From an uncultured Bacillota bacterium (GTDB lineage: Bacteria; Bacillota; Clostridia; Tissierellales; Tepidimicrobiaceae), in contig CALBUB010000015.1 in the NCBI GenBank assembly GCA_937967955.1, positions 1-64,000 on the forward strand: 64,000 nucleotides of DNA, written 5' to 3'. A program made the translations under genes and the position numbers. Every line of letters begins with the position of its first letter. The first letter of the stretch is position 1. Below the pieces are notes generated by a model. It was not told where the DNA came from and made no database searches. It saw nothing but the letters and a program-made list of their open reading frames with translations. This document shows positions 6,921 to 16,826 of this stretch, piece after piece.

Positions 6921-8688
6921 ATTCCTCTACCATTTTCAATTTATCTATTTTTTCTTTAGCTGGAGTTACAAATATAGTCTTAAAATTTTCATATATGACC
7001 ATGCCTGCTTTAGCATCTTTTGGTTTTTTCACATTTTTCCTTTCAGTATAATCTACTGCCACATTGGTAGAATATTTTCCTTTACTATAATAAGCAGCTA
7101 ATAAAGCAGCTTCTAATAGGGTATTTTCAGGTACTTGCCTGTTTTCAGCTTTTACAATAACATGGCTTCCAGGCATTTTTTGAACGTGGAACCACAGATC
7201 ATTTTTCTTTGCAGTTCTTAAAGTTAGCATATCGTTTTGCTTATTGTTTTTTCCAACATAAATATGGAAACCGTCTGATGATATATAGTGTAAGGGCTTT
7301 GATTTTCTACTTACTTTATTTTTGGATATTTTGCCCTTTAAATATCCTTCTTTAATCAATTCTTCTTTTATCTCTTCTATCTCAACAACTTCAGTGCAAT
7401 TATCCAGACTGTTTAATACATTTTCAAGATACTCTATTTCTTCTTCTGTTTCTGGAATTTGATTTAGTAGTAGCCTTTCAGCATTTTTCAATTTTGCATA
7501 TTTTTTATAGTATCTTTGGGCATTTTCTACTGGAGATAGTTTTTTGTCTAAAGGTATTTTTATTTTTTCTAAATTTTCATCGTAGAAATTTTCTAATTCT
7601 ATTTCTTCAAGGCCTTTTTCTATTCTATATAGGTTGGCAGATATTAAATCAGCATATATTTTATATTTTTCTCTTTTTTTACTGTTTAATAGTTCTTGTT
7701 TTTGTTTAGATAGTTTATTTATAGCCCTTTCTAGTTTTGTTTGAACTTGCTTTCTTATTGTTTGGGATTTTTGTTGAATCCTATCTAATTTGTCATTAAT
7801 AGTGTAATATTCATCTAAAATCTGGTTTATAGATTCCATATAAATTTTATTATTACTACCAAACTGTTGAATATCCAAACAATAAAAAGCCCTATACTGT
7901 TGACCATATTCTTTCTTTATTAGAGTAGGCTTGAACTCTTCCTTCTTTATTTTATTTATTATTTCTGAAAATACATTAAATAATTTTTCTCCATCTTTTT
8001 CTGATAAAGCACCTATTGGACTGTCTATATCAATATTTGCTAAATAACATATTTCTTTACTAATAATGGGACTTAGGCCCATGTATTTTTCATAGAAGAA
8101 TTTATATATTTTTTTGCTTTTGTCTTCTTTAGAAAGTAAGTCCAAAAACTCCTCTTTATTAGTCCTTAATGGATTTTTTTTGTCATCTTGCTTTGGAAGA
8201 ATGTAGCTGACACCTGGTAATACTTCCCTTACTCTACTCATGGCTGAGGTTACCCTTTTAATTGAGTCGATTATCTTTGAGGAAGCTTTATCTATTAATA
8301 TGATATTGCTATGCTTACCCATAATTTCTATTATAAGTCTTTTAATAACCATATTTCCCAACTCATCCATAGAAGATATATCAATGAAAATTACTCTATC
8401 TATTTGGAACTGTTCAATATTTTGGATTATTCCCCCCACTAGATGTTTCCTTAATAGCATACAAAACATGGGAGGAGTAGCTGGATTTTGTTTTGAATAT
8501 CTGGTAAGATGTATTCGGGGGTTACTGCTATTTGCAGATACTAATAGCTTATAGGTGTTACCTTTATTATAAATGTTTATTATTATTTCGTCTTTTTCTG
8601 GCTGATAAATCTTATCTATTTTACCACCTAATATAGTTGTATTTAATTCTTTTATTATATTTTTTGTTACAATACCGTCTAGTGCCAT
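6919..8688 (-). CDS. rqcH: Rqc2 homolog RqcH (NFACT protein)
   Basis: RqcH binds stalled 50S-peptidyl-tRNA complexes and adds alanine tails that mark the nascent chain for degradation; older annotations call it a fibronectin-binding protein (FbpA/YloA). The 589-aa product has an N-terminal NFACT-N domain ('MALDGIVTKNIIKELN', 'RIHLTRYS'), a central coiled coil (residues ~275-400), and the NFACT-R domain near the end ('ISSDGFHIYVGKNNKQNDMLTLRTA', 'DLWFHVQKMPGSHVIVK', 'DYTERKNVKKPKDAKAGMV'). The ATG at 8688-8686 is chosen since GGAGG lies just upstream on the minus strand. It is the first minus-strand gene of the window and is divergent from yicC. Confidence 0.92.
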   Translation of the reverse strand: MALDGIVTKNIIKELNTTILGGKIDKIYQPEKDEIIINIYNKGNTYKLLVSANSSNPRIHLTRYSKQNPATPPMFCMLLRKHLVGGIIQNIEQFQIDRVIFIDISSMDELGNMVIKRLIIEIMGKHSNIILIDKASSKIIDSIKRVTSAMSRVREVLPGVSYILPKQDDKKNPLRTNKEEFLDLLSKEDKSKKIYKFFYEKYMGLSPIISKEICYLANIDIDSPIGALSEKDGEKLFNVFSEIINKIKKEEFKPTLIKKEYGQQYRAFYCLDIQQFGSNNKIYMESINQILDEYYTINDKLDRIQQKSQTIRKQVQTKLERAINKLSKQKQELLNSKKREKYKIYADLISANLYRIEKGLEEIELENFYDENLEKIKIPLDKKLSPVENAQRYYKKYAKLKNAERLLLNQIPETEEEIEYLENVLNSLDNCTEVVEIEEIKEELIKEGYLKGKISKNKVSRKSKPLHYISSDGFHIYVGKNNKQNDMLTLRTAKKNDLWFHVQKMPGSHVIVKAENRQVPENTLLEAALLAAYYSKGKYSTNVAVDYTERKNVKKPKDAKAGMVIYENFKTIFVTPAKEKIDKLKMVEE

Positions 8689-8829
8689 TTCTAACCTCCA
8701 CAACTTTTGATAATTAAATTATAACAAATATATAGGTTTATATAAAAATGTTAAAGAATTGTAATAAATTATAGACTAAAATGTTTTTAATGTCTAATAT
8801 ATATATGGGCATATTATTTATGCTATAGA

Positions 8830-8857
8830 TTGACAACCATAAGTATAGTGATATGAT
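8830..8857 (+). promoter_or_regulatory. Near-consensus sigma-A promoter for yicC operon
   Basis: A perfect TTGACA (8830-8835) and TATGAT (8852-8857) are separated by 16 bases. Initiation near 8864 gives a leader of only ~16 bases before the yicC ATG at 8880. It would drive yicC-remA-gmk-rpoZ-coaBC. Confidence 0.65.
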
Positions 8858-8879
8858 TATTTACTGGGAGATGATGCAT

Positions 8880-9761
8880 ATGATAAAAAGCATGACTGGT
8901 TTTGGAAGGGGAGAGAGTTCAGATGGAGTACATAGCTTCAATGTTGAAGTAAAGACCGTAAATCATAGATATAATGATATAATAGTAAGGATGCCTAAGC
9001 ATCTTTTATTTTTAGAGGAAAAGATAAAGAAGTACATTAAAAAATTTATAAGCAGAGGAAGGGTTGAAGTTTATATAAATTTGGACTATTTAGTTGATTC
9101 CAATATTGAAGTAAATGTAAATGTTCCTTTAGCATTAGCCTATAAAAGAGGATTGGAAAATATTATTAACCAATTAGGAATTGAAGACAATGTCAGTTTA
9201 TCCCATTTGTTGACCTTGCCTGAAATTGTAAAAACTGAAAGGCAGGAGCCAGATGAAGATGCTATATGGAGCTGTTTATCAGAAGCTTTAGAAATTGCTC
9301 TAGAAAATGTCATGAATATGAGAAAAAAAGAAGGGCTGGAGCTTAAAAAAGATATAGAAAGACAGTTAAGGAAGTTAGAAGTTTTGATAGCTGAGATAGA
9401 AAATAGGGCTCCATTAGTGGTGAGAGAGTATAAAGAAAAATTGGTAGATAGAATTCAAGAACTTTTAGATGAAGATACTGATTTAGATGAGGAAAGATTA
9501 AATCTTGAAGTTGTTTTGTTTGTAGATAAAAGCGATATAAATGAAGAAGTAGTAAGATTTAAAAGCCATATAAAACAGTTTTATATGAGTTTAGAACAAG
9601 AAGAGCCTATGGGCAGAAAATTAGATTTTTTAATTCAAGAGATGAATAGAGAAGCAAATACAATAGGCTCTAAAGCCAACGATTTGGAAATAATAAACAA
9701 TGTAATGGATATAAAAAGCCAACTAGAAAAAATAAGAGAGCAAGTACAAAATGTAGAATAA
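8880..9761 (+). CDS. YicC family endoribonuclease/stress-associated protein
   Basis: The product opens MIKSMTGFGRG, the defining YicC/YloC N-terminus, and closes with the conserved 'GRKLDFLIQEMNREANTIGSKAND...IKSQLEKIREQVQN'. Family members are ribonucleases implicated in small-RNA turnover. At 293 aa it matches Bacillus YloC (291). I chose ATG 8880 because GGGAG ends 9 bases upstream and the conserved sequence begins there; ATG 8871 and 8874 would be only just beyond the ribosome site. It heads the remA-gmk-rpoZ-coaBC run, as in Bacillus. Confidence 0.92.
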   Translation: MIKSMTGFGRGESSDGVHSFNVEVKTVNHRYNDIIVRMPKHLLFLEEKIKKYIKKFISRGRVEVYINLDYLVDSNIEVNVNVPLALAYKRGLENIINQLGIEDNVSLSHLLTLPEIVKTERQEPDEDAIWSCLSEALEIALENVMNMRKKEGLELKKDIERQLRKLEVLIAEIENRAPLVVREYKEKLVDRIQELLDEDTDLDEERLNLEVVLFVDKSDINEEVVRFKSHIKQFYMSLEQEEPMGRKLDFLIQEMNREANTIGSKANDLEIINNVMDIKSQLEKIREQVQNVE

Positions 9762-9778
9762 GATAAGGAGGTTAAGGA

Positions 9779-10030
9779 ATGACTTTGGAATTAATAAATA
9801 TAGGCTTTGGCAATATTGTATCAGCAAACAGAATTGTGGCTATCGTAAGCCCCGAATCTGCCCCTATCAAAAGGATGATCCAAGAAGCAAGAGATAACGG
9901 CATCTTAATAGATGCTACCTACGGAAGGAGGACTCGTGCAGTAATAATTACAGATAGCGATCATATCATTCTATCTGCAGTACAACCTGAAACAGTAGCT
10001 CAAAGAGTAAATGGTAAAACAAATGACTAA
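9779..10030 (+). CDS. remA: RemA-type regulatory protein (DUF370)
   Basis: RemA is a small DNA-binding regulator that forms ring-like oligomers and activates biofilm-matrix genes in Bacillus. This 83-aa protein shows the conserved '[27 protein letters not shown]' and '[23 protein letters not shown]', so the whole domain is present and of normal size. AAGGAGG precedes the ATG. It occupies the standard place between yicC and gmk. Targets in this organism are unknown, and in non-biofilm Clostridia the role may differ. Confidence 0.93.
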   Translation: MTLELINIGFGNIVSANRIVAIVSPESAPIKRMIQEARDNGILIDATYGRRTRAVIITDSDHIILSAVQPETVAQRVNGKTND

Positions 10031-10051
10031 AGATAAAAGGTAGGGATAAGT

Positions 10052-10657
10052 ATGACTAAAGGTTTTTTATTAGTTATATCAGGGCCATCTGGTAGTGGAA
10101 AAGGTACAGTTTGTAAAAGACTATTGGAGAGAAATAAGGATTTAGTTTTTTCAATATCTGCTACTACTAGGAAAGCTAGAAAAGGAGAAGTTCATGGAGT
10201 TAATTATTTCTTTGTAGATGAAAAGACCTTTGATGAAATGGTAGCAAAAGGAGAGTTTTTAGAATATGCCTCTGTACATGGAAATAAATACGGTACTCCT
10301 AAACAATTTGTAGTTGACCATGTTAATAAAGGAGAAATTGTAATATTGGAGATAGATGTACAAGGGGCATTACAAGTAAAAAAACTATATGAAGGAGCGG
10401 TTTTTGTATTCTTGCTTCCACCTAGTATGGAAGAGCTAAGGAATCGCATAGTTAAAAGAGGTACTGAAAGTAAAGAAGATATAGATATTAGACTAAGAAA
10501 TGCAGTGGATGAATTAAAACTTGCATATGAATACGATTATATAGTGGTAAACGATAAAGTTGAAGAAGCTGTAGAAAAGATTGAAACTATAATAAAGGCT
10601 GAAAAATTAAGAGTGGAAAGAGCTCAGTATATAATAGATGAAATATTAAATATTTAA
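10052..10657 (+). CDS. gmk: Guanylate kinase
   Basis: The enzyme phosphorylates GMP/dGMP to GDP/dGDP with ATP. The P-loop 'GPSGSGKGT' is at residues ~10-18, and the GMP-binding motif 'ISATTRKARKGEVHGVNYFFVDE' with 'FLEYASVHGNKYGTP' follows. 'EIDVQGALQVK' and the lid arginines 'RIVKRGTES' complete a normal 201-aa protein. It is spaced 21 bases after remA and 11 bases before rpoZ; GMK near rpoZ is conserved and fits supply of GTP/(p)ppGpp precursors. Confidence 0.97.
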   Translation: MTKGFLLVISGPSGSGKGTVCKRLLERNKDLVFSISATTRKARKGEVHGVNYFFVDEKTFDEMVAKGEFLEYASVHGNKYGTPKQFVVDHVNKGEIVILEIDVQGALQVKKLYEGAVFVFLLPPSMEELRNRIVKRGTESKEDIDIRLRNAVDELKLAYEYDYIVVNDKVEEAVEKIETIIKAEKLRVERAQYIIDEILNI

Positions 10658-10668
10658 GGAGGTTGCTT

Positions 10669-10875
10669 ATGTATATACCATCTCTTAATCAATTAGCAAA
10701 AGTTGGAGATAGTAGATATACTTTAGCCGTCCTTACAGCAAAAAGATCAAGACAGCTTATAGATGGTGCTAAGCCTCTAATTAAAACTAATTCAACAAAA
10801 CCAGTAAGTATTGCTTTAGAAGAAATAGTTTTAGAGAAAGTTAAATATACTAGATACGACAAAGAAAATGAGTAG
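10669..10875 (+). CDS. rpoZ: RNA polymerase omega subunit
   Basis: Omega chaperones assembly of the beta-prime subunit. The 68-aa product ('MYIPSLNQLAKVGDSRYTLAVLTAKRS') includes the conserved helix 'RYTLAVLTAKRSRQL', while 'KPVSIALEEI' is the usual C-terminal element. AAGGAGG is 6 bases before ATG 10669, so the TTG at 10663 is not the start. It lies between gmk and coaBC as in most Firmicutes. Confidence 0.93.
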   Translation: MYIPSLNQLAKVGDSRYTLAVLTAKRSRQLIDGAKPLIKTNSTKPVSIALEEIVLEKVKYTRYDKENE

Positions 10876-10885
10876 GTGAATAAGA

Positions 10886-12091
10886 ATGCTTAGTAATAAA
10901 AATGTCATAGTAGGAGTATGTGGAGGGATAGCAGCTTATAAGGCTGCTGATTTAGTAAGTAGGCTCAAAAAACAAAATGCTAAGGTAGATGTAATAATGA
11001 CAGAAAATGCAACTAAATTCGTTTCCCCCCTTACTTTTCAAACATTAGCCACAAGTCCAGTTTACGTTGATATGTTTGCAGAGCCGAAACATTTTGATGT
11101 GGAACACATTTCTTTAGCCAAAAGGGCAGATGTATTTATAATTGCCCCTGCCACAGCTAATGTAATAGGTAAAATAGCCAATGGAATTGCAGATGATTTA
11201 CTAACTACAACCATAATGGCAACTAGAGCAAAAGTAATATTTGCTCCTGCAATGAATACCAATATGTATTTGAATCCAATAGTACAGAAAAATATAGCTT
11301 ATTTAAGGGAATTAGGTTATGAGTTTATAGAACCTGGCACAGGAATGCTTGCCTGTAAAGACTATGGACCTGGTAGAATGGCAGAGCCTGCTGAAATAGT
11401 AGAATATATAATCCAAAGCTTTGTTGATAGGGATTTAGAGGGAAAAAGAATAGTTGTTACTGCAGGGCCTACAATAGAACCTTTAGACCCTGTCAGATAT
11501 ATGACTAACCATTCTAGTGGAAAAATGGGATATAATATTGCAAAGGTTGCAAAAGATAGAGGTGCTGATGTAGTCCTTATAACTGGGCCTACCCATTTAG
11601 AGCCGCCAAAAGGAGTAAAAGTAGTAAGGGTAAATACCACTATGGAAATGTTTAAGGCTGTTGAAGAGGAATTTTCTTCTTGTCAAGTATTAATTAAAGC
11701 TGCAGCACCCTTGGATTTCAGACCTGAGCAAGTGAGTAATGAAAAAATAAAGAAAGATAAAGATAATGACATTTTAAACATAAGATATGTTAGAAATCCC
11801 GATATTGCACAACATTTTGGCAAGATAAAAGAAGATAGGATAGTTGTTGGTTTTGCAGCGGAAACCAATAATTTAATCCAATATGCTAAAGAGAAATTAA
11901 GGAAGAAAAATCTAGACTTTATAGTTGCTAATAATATATTAAAAGAGGGTGCAGGTTTTAAAGGGGATACCAATATAGTGACTATTATTGACAAAGACGG
12001 GAATGTGGAAGATTATCCTGTTATGGATAAATATAAAGTTGCACAGCTTATATTGGATAAAGTAAAATATCTATTAGACATGAAAAGCTAG
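10886..12091 (+). CDS. coaBC: Bifunctional phosphopantothenoylcysteine decarboxylase/phosphopantothenate-cysteine ligase
   Basis: CoaBC joins cysteine to 4'-phosphopantothenate and decarboxylates the product on the way to CoA. The N-terminal FMN decarboxylase half (residues ~1-185) has 'GVCGGIAAYKAADLV', the 'HFDVEHISLA' histidine, 'PATANVIGKIANG', 'PAMNTNMY' and the flap cysteine in 'GMLACKDYGPGRM'. The ligase half starts at ~190 with 'VTAGPTIEPLDPVRYMTNHSSG' and has 'AAAPLDFRP' and 'GFAAET'. At 401 aa it is full length. coaD, a later step, lies near 30.4 kb. A terminator hairpin overlaps the stop codon. Confidence 0.96.
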   Translation: MLSNKNVIVGVCGGIAAYKAADLVSRLKKQNAKVDVIMTENATKFVSPLTFQTLATSPVYVDMFAEPKHFDVEHISLAKRADVFIIAPATANVIGKIANGIADDLLTTTIMATRAKVIFAPAMNTNMYLNPIVQKNIAYLRELGYEFIEPGTGMLACKDYGPGRMAEPAEIVEYIIQSFVDRDLEGKRIVVTAGPTIEPLDPVRYMTNHSSGKMGYNIAKVAKDRGADVVLITGPTHLEPPKGVKVVRVNTTMEMFKAVEEEFSSCQVLIKAAAPLDFRPEQVSNEKIKKDKDNDILNIRYVRNPDIAQHFGKIKEDRIVVGFAAETNNLIQYAKEKLRKKNLDFIVANNILKEGAGFKGDTNIVTIIDKDGNVEDYPVMDKYKVAQLILDKVKYLLDMKS

Positions 12092-12118
12092 ATTAATTTT
12101 CTAGCTTTTCATATTTGT
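12080..12118 (+). terminator. Terminator at the end of coaBC
   Basis: ATGAAAAGCTAG (12080-12091, including the coaBC stop) pairs with CTAGCTTTTCAT (12101-12112), followed by ATTTGT. The T run is short, so read-through into priA is possible. Confidence 0.6.
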
Positions 12119-12142
12119 CTAATGATAAAAAGGATGGTATTA

Positions 12143-14620
12143 ATGGATAAAAAGTATGCACAAGTTATAATCGACAACAAATCATCTAACACAGATAAAC
12201 CTTATACATATATTATTGAACCCCATATGGTTGATGAAGTTCAAGTGGGTATGAGGGTGTTAGTTCCTTTTGGTAGAGGTAATAGGATAATTAAAGGGAT
12301 AGTAATAGATATAAAAGATTTTGTAGAAAGTAATTATAAACTAAAAAGCATTATAGATATTTTAGATGGGAAACCCCTCGTGTCTAAGGACATGATTGAA
12401 TTGAGCCTTTGGATGGCTAAACACTATATGTGTTCCCATATAGATGCTTTAAAAACCGTGCTTCCACCTGGAGATTTTAAAGAAATTGAAACTTATATAA
12501 CTAGGTTAAAAAAAACAATATCTGACCATAGCTTGACTCCTACAGAAAAGGAAATACTAAAGATAATAGATGCCCATGATGGAAAAGTAGAATTAGAGAA
12601 AATAAAGGCACTTTTAAACAGTAAAAGTATAAACAAGCCAATTAAACATTTGGAAAACATGGGGCTAATTAAAAGCCATTTTGAGATAAAAACTATTATT
12701 GAGAAAAAATATGAAAAGTATGTTTCTTTAAAGGATAGAAGCCTTACGAAAGAAGAACTAATAGAGCTGATTGGAAAGAGGAGCTATAAGCAGCTGGAAA
12801 TAGGGGAGTTTTTATTAAATGTAAATGAGATTTCCTTAAAAAATTTAATGGATAAAACTAACAGCTCATTAGCTACAGTAAAAGCTTTGGAGAAAAAGGG
12901 GATAATAAGTATATATGACAGACAAATATATAGGAATCCTATAAAGAGAGATATAAAAGCCTATGAAAAACATACTTTGACAGCTGAACAGAAACATTGT
13001 TTAAATTCCATATTAAAAAGTATGGAAAACAATTCTGGATTTAATGATTTTTTAATACATGGAGTAACTGGAAGTGGAAAAACAGAAATATACCTTCAGC
13101 TAGTAGAGAAGATGATAGAAAAGGGTAAGGATTCCATAGTATTAGTACCAGAGATATCCCTAACCCCCCAGACCATAGATAGATTTGTAGGTAGATTTGG
13201 AAATAACGTAGCAGTATTGCATAGTAGATTATCCTATGGAGAAAAATTTGATGAATGGAGAAAAATAGAGGAAGGTAAAGTTAAGATTGCTATTGGTGCC
13301 CGCTCTGCAATTTTTGCACCCTTTAAGAATTTAGGGCTAATAATTATCGATGAAGAACATGAGTCTACTTATAAATCTAGCATGAATCCTAAATATAATG
13401 CCATTGAGGTAGCTCAAAAAAGGTGTGAACAAGTGGGGGCCTATTTGGTTAGAGGTTCAGCTACACCGTCAGTTGAAAGCTACTACCAGTCCAAAGAAAA
13501 CAATATAAGGTTGTTGACATTGAAGAATAGGATAAATAATAAAAAACTTCCTCATATTGAAGTAGTAGATATGAGAGAAGAACTTAACAGCGGCAATAAT
13601 ACCATTTTCAGCCGACAATTATATAACTCTATAAAGGAGAACCTTGAAAAAAAGAAGCAAACTATCCTTTTTTTAAATAGGAGAGGCTATTCTACTTTCG
13701 TTTCCTGTAGGAAATGCGGTTATGTAATAAAGTGTAATGCTTGCAGTATCTCCATGACTTACCACTTAAAAGAAAATAGGCTAAAATGCCATTATTGCGG
13801 GGCAGTAAAAGTTCCTCCAAAGATTTGTCCTGTTTGCAAAAGTAAGTATATTAAGTATTTTGGAATTGGGACAGAAAAGGTAGAAGAATTTACTAAAAGG
13901 CTCTTTCCAAAAGCGGTAGTAAAGAGGATGGATATGGATACCACTTCTCGCAAGGGTAGTTACGATTCGATTATGGAAAAGATGAATAATAACAAAATTG
14001 ATATATTGATTGGAACTCAGATGATAGCTAAAGGACTTGATTTTAAAAATGTTACTTTAGTTGGAGTAATTGCTGCAGATATTACTTTAAATCTACCAGA
14101 CTATAGGGCATCAGAAAGGACATTCCAATTGATAACCCAAGTAGCAGGCAGGGCTGGAAGAGGAGAATTTGAAGGGAAAGTGATTGTTCAAACTTATAAT
14201 CCAGAACATTACAGCATAGAATGTGCAAAGGCTTATGACTATGATGGCTTCTATGAAAAGGAGATATTACTCAGGGAAGAGTTTGCTTTTCCTCCCTTTA
14301 CCAATATAATATCCATAGTCATATATGGAGAAGACAATAGATTAGTTGCAATTAGCTCTAGGGAGCTTTATAATGTATTAATAGAGGAAATGAAGGGAAA
14401 TAGGCTTTATGATGTGTTAGAGAGCATTATAGGGCCATATCCAGCACCATTAGAAAAAATAAAGAACAACTATAGATACCAAATATTAATCAAATGCAAA
14501 GATGAGCATATTGATAAGTTAAGAGAAGTAATTAAATGGGTATGTATATTAAATAAGAAAAAAATCAATTTGGATAGTATTAAACTTAGCATTGATATCA
14601 ACCCAAATTCAATATTATAG
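12143..14620 (+). CDS. priA: Primosomal protein N' (replication restart helicase PriA)
   Basis: PriA recognises abandoned replication forks and reloads the replicative helicase. The 825-aa protein has the N-terminal 3'-DNA-binding domain (residues ~1-105), Walker A '[11 protein letters not shown]' at ~307, DEEH box '[14 protein letters not shown]', and the helicase-embedded zinc-binding region with paired cysteines ('[14 protein letters not shown]', 'CHYCG', 'CPVCKS'). Helicase motifs '[19 protein letters not shown]' and 'QVAGRAGRG' follow. ATG 12143 (AAGGATGG 6 bases upstream) is preferred; ATG 12122 lies too close to the preceding terminator. def follows 13 bases after the stop. Confidence 0.95.
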   Translation: MDKKYAQVIIDNKSSNTDKPYTYIIEPHMVDEVQVGMRVLVPFGRGNRIIKGIVIDIKDFVESNYKLKSIIDILDGKPLVSKDMIELSLWMAKHYMCSHIDALKTVLPPGDFKEIETYITRLKKTISDHSLTPTEKEILKIIDAHDGKVELEKIKALLNSKSINKPIKHLENMGLIKSHFEIKTIIEKKYEKYVSLKDRSLTKEELIELIGKRSYKQLEIGEFLLNVNEISLKNLMDKTNSSLATVKALEKKGIISIYDRQIYRNPIKRDIKAYEKHTLTAEQKHCLNSILKSMENNSGFNDFLIHGVTGSGKTEIYLQLVEKMIEKGKDSIVLVPEISLTPQTIDRFVGRFGNNVAVLHSRLSYGEKFDEWRKIEEGKVKIAIGARSAIFAPFKNLGLIIIDEEHESTYKSSMNPKYNAIEVAQKRCEQVGAYLVRGSATPSVESYYQSKENNIRLLTLKNRINNKKLPHIEVVDMREELNSGNNTIFSRQLYNSIKENLEKKKQTILFLNRRGYSTFVSCRKCGYVIKCNACSISMTYHLKENRLKCHYCGAVKVPPKICPVCKSKYIKYFGIGTEKVEEFTKRLFPKAVVKRMDMDTTSRKGSYDSIMEKMNNNKIDILIGTQMIAKGLDFKNVTLVGVIAADITLNLPDYRASERTFQLITQVAGRAGRGEFEGKVIVQTYNPEHYSIECAKAYDYDGFYEKEILLREEFAFPPFTNIISIVIYGEDNRLVAISSRELYNVLIEEMKGNRLYDVLESIIGPYPAPLEKIKNNYRYQILIKCKDEHIDKLREVIKWVCILNKKKINLDSIKLSIDINPNSIL

Positions 14621-14633
14621 GAGGAAGAAAAAT

Positions 14634-15095
14634 ATGGCGATTAGACAATTAAGATATCTTGGGGATCCAATCTTAAGAAAGGTTTCAAGAGAGGTTACAG
14701 AAATTAATGAAAGAATTAAAACTTTATTAGAAGATATGGTAGAGACTATGTATGAATATGATGGAGTAGGTTTAGCAGCACCACAAGTTGGAGTTTTAAG
14801 AAGGGTTATAGTTATAGATGTAGGAGAAGGCCCTATAAAGATGATAAATCCTGAAATAATAGAAGAAGAAGGAGAGAGTATTGATATAGAAGGCTGTTTG
14901 AGTATTCCAAATAGATCTGGAACTGTTAAAAGGCCAGAAAAATTAAAAGTAAAGTATTTAGATGAAAAGGGAGAAGAAAAAATATTAGAAGGAACAGGCC
15001 TTTTAGCTAGAGCATTATGTCATGAAATAGACCATTTAAATGGAGTACTATTTATCGATAAAATGATTGAAGAAATAGAAATTGACCAAAACTAA
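14634..15095 (+). CDS. def: Peptide deformylase
   Basis: Removes the formyl group from nascent N-terminal methionine. All three catalytic motifs are present: '[10 protein letters not shown]', 'EGCLSIP' with metal ligand Cys88, and 'HEIDH' with His130, Glu131 and His134. It is 153 aa, the standard short PDF type. GGAGG upstream supports the ATG at 14634; earlier in-frame ATGs overlap priA and lack one. It pairs functionally with the next gene, fmt, which formylates initiator tRNA. Confidence 0.96.
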   Translation: MAIRQLRYLGDPILRKVSREVTEINERIKTLLEDMVETMYEYDGVGLAAPQVGVLRRVIVIDVGEGPIKMINPEIIEEEGESIDIEGCLSIPNRSGTVKRPEKLKVKYLDEKGEEKILEGTGLLARALCHEIDHLNGVLFIDKMIEEIEIDQN

Positions 15096-15117
15096 CGATT
15101 AGCTTTGAGGTGATATT

Positions 15118-16047
15118 GTGAAAATTGTTTTTATGGGAACACCAGAGTTCGCAGTACCAACTTTGGATGCCTTATACAATAGTGGACATAACATTGCCTT
15201 AGTAATAACCCAGCAGGATAAACCAAAAGGTAGAGGCAAAAAGGTACTTCCTACACCTGTAAAAGAGAAGGCATTAGAGTTAGACTTGGAAGTTTATCAG
15301 CCAACTTCAGTTAATTCGCAGGAAGCTATAAATAGATTGAAAGAAATAAAGCCAGATTGTATAGTTGTGGCAGCTTTTGGGCAAATTTTAAAGAAAGAAG
15401 TATTAAACATTCCTAAATATGGCTGTTTAAATGTTCATGCTTCTTTACTACCTAAATATAGAGGAGCAGCACCTATTAATTGGGCTGTAATAAATGGGGA
15501 AGAAAAGACTGGAATAACTATTATGGAAATGGATGAAGGCTTGGATACAGGCAATATACTTAAAATGAGGGAAATTCCAATAGAAGAAGATGATGACTCT
15601 TCTACTATAGCCCATAAGTTGGCAATATTGGGCGGTCAATTAATTGTTGAAACCTTAGATGATATAGAAAAGGGTAACATAACTAAAATACCCCAAGATG
15701 ATAAACTATCAACTTATGCTCCTATGTTATCTAAGAAAATGGGAAGAATTGACTGGAATGAAAATGGAGAAAATATTAAAAATTTGGTTCGTGGTCTAAA
15801 ACCATGGCCATTGGCTTTTACAGTATATAAGGGACAAAATATAAAAGTCCATAAAGTAAGAAAGGTAGAAAAGTTTTCAGATAAACCTAATGGTACAGTT
15901 GTAAAAGTTTCCAAGGAAGGAATATTTGTTAATTGCAAAGATTCATGTATAGTTATTGAGGAACTTCAATTTCCAGGTAAAAAGAAATTGCACGTAGAAG
16001 AATACCTTAGAGGAAATCAATTTGACGAAGGTGTTGTATTAGGATAA
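15118..16047 (+). CDS. fmt: Methionyl-tRNA formyltransferase
   Basis: Transfers formyl from 10-formyl-THF to Met-tRNAfMet. The start 'MKIVFMGTPEFAVPTLDAL' is typical, the catalytic region has 'NVHASLLPKYRGAAPINWAVINGEEKTGITIM' (Asn, His) and 'MDEGLDTG' (Asp), and the C-terminal OB domain starts at ~205. GTG start at 15118 with AGGTGAT 7 bases upstream; 309 aa, normal. The def-fmt pair is coupled in one transcription unit. Confidence 0.96.
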   Translation: MKIVFMGTPEFAVPTLDALYNSGHNIALVITQQDKPKGRGKKVLPTPVKEKALELDLEVYQPTSVNSQEAINRLKEIKPDCIVVAAFGQILKKEVLNIPKYGCLNVHASLLPKYRGAAPINWAVINGEEKTGITIMEMDEGLDTGNILKMREIPIEEDDDSSTIAHKLAILGGQLIVETLDDIEKGNITKIPQDDKLSTYAPMLSKKMGRIDWNENGENIKNLVRGLKPWPLAFTVYKGQNIKVHKVRKVEKFSDKPNGTVVKVSKEGIFVNCKDSCIVIEELQFPGKKKLHVEEYLRGNQFDEGVVLG

Positions 16048-16069
16048 TTATGCGATTGGAGGTGTAAAA

Positions 16070-16771
16070 ATGTACGGAGGCTACTATTACTATGGAGGGA
16101 TTGATTCCAGCTGGTTTGTATTTTTAATGATAGCCTTAGCAGTATCCCTATATGCCCAATTTAAAGTTTCGTCTACTTTTAAAAAGTTTTTGAGGGTGCC
16201 AAGTAGTTCAAATTATACTGGAAGTGAAATAGCTAGGCTTATACTTGATAGAAATGGACTATATGATGTAAGAGTAGAACCTATTGCTGGACACTTAACT
16301 GATCACTATGACCCGAGACACAGGGTGGTAAGATTGTCGCCAAATGTATATAATGGAAGTTCAATTGCTTCAATTTCAGTAGCTGCTCACGAAGTAGGCC
16401 ATGCTATTCAACATGCAGAAGGCTATTTCCCCCTTGTATTAAGAAATAATATAGCTCCTATAGTAAGCTTTAGTTCCAAATTTATTTGGCTTTTGGTATT
16501 TTTAGGCTTTGTAGTAAGTCCTTTTTACCTAGAACTAGGCATAGCACTTTATCTAGGTATAGTTTTATTCCAAGTAATTACCTTACCAGTTGAGTTTAAT
16601 GCAAGTAGGAGAGCCTTATACCAATTAGAAAGTGGCTTAGTTTATGGAAGTGAGATAGAATCTTCAAAGAAGGTTTTAAGTGCAGCGGCATTGACTTATG
16701 TAGCAGCCACATTAGTATCTATTGCTGAATTGTTAAGGCTTTTAGCTATAGCTGGTAGAAGAAGAGATTAA
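16070..16771 (+). CDS. Membrane zinc metallopeptidase (YugP family)
   Basis: A 233-aa protein with N-terminal and internal hydrophobic segments (about residues 12-33, 128-150, 155-175 and 202-225) and the zincin motif 'HEVGHAIQH' with His107, Glu108 and His111. This corresponds to neutral zinc metallopeptidase family 2 (YugP). The tyrosine/glycine-rich opening 'MYGGYYYYGG' is characteristic. Its substrate is unknown. GGAGGTG precedes the ATG. In Bacillus this gene is not between fmt and rsmB, but insertion here is common in Clostridia; whether it functions in sporulation or membrane quality control is open. Confidence 0.88.
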   Translation: MYGGYYYYGGIDSSWFVFLMIALAVSLYAQFKVSSTFKKFLRVPSSSNYTGSEIARLILDRNGLYDVRVEPIAGHLTDHYDPRHRVVRLSPNVYNGSSIASISVAAHEVGHAIQHAEGYFPLVLRNNIAPIVSFSSKFIWLLVFLGFVVSPFYLELGIALYLGIVLFQVITLPVEFNASRRALYQLESGLVYGSEIESSKKVLSAAALTYVAATLVSIAELLRLLAIAGRRRD

Positions 16772-16777
16772 GATTAG

Positions 16778-16812
16778 ATTTGCCTGGAATTATCCAGGCA
16801 AAAATATTTTAT
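16778..16812 (+). terminator. Hairpin after the zinc peptidase gene
   Basis: TGCCTGGA (16781-16788) pairs with TCCAGGCA (16793-16800) around ATTA. Flanking ATT/AAT pairs extend it, but only a broken T run (ATATTTTAT) follows. Confidence 0.5.
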
Positions 16813-16826
16813 AAGGAGAGTTAAGG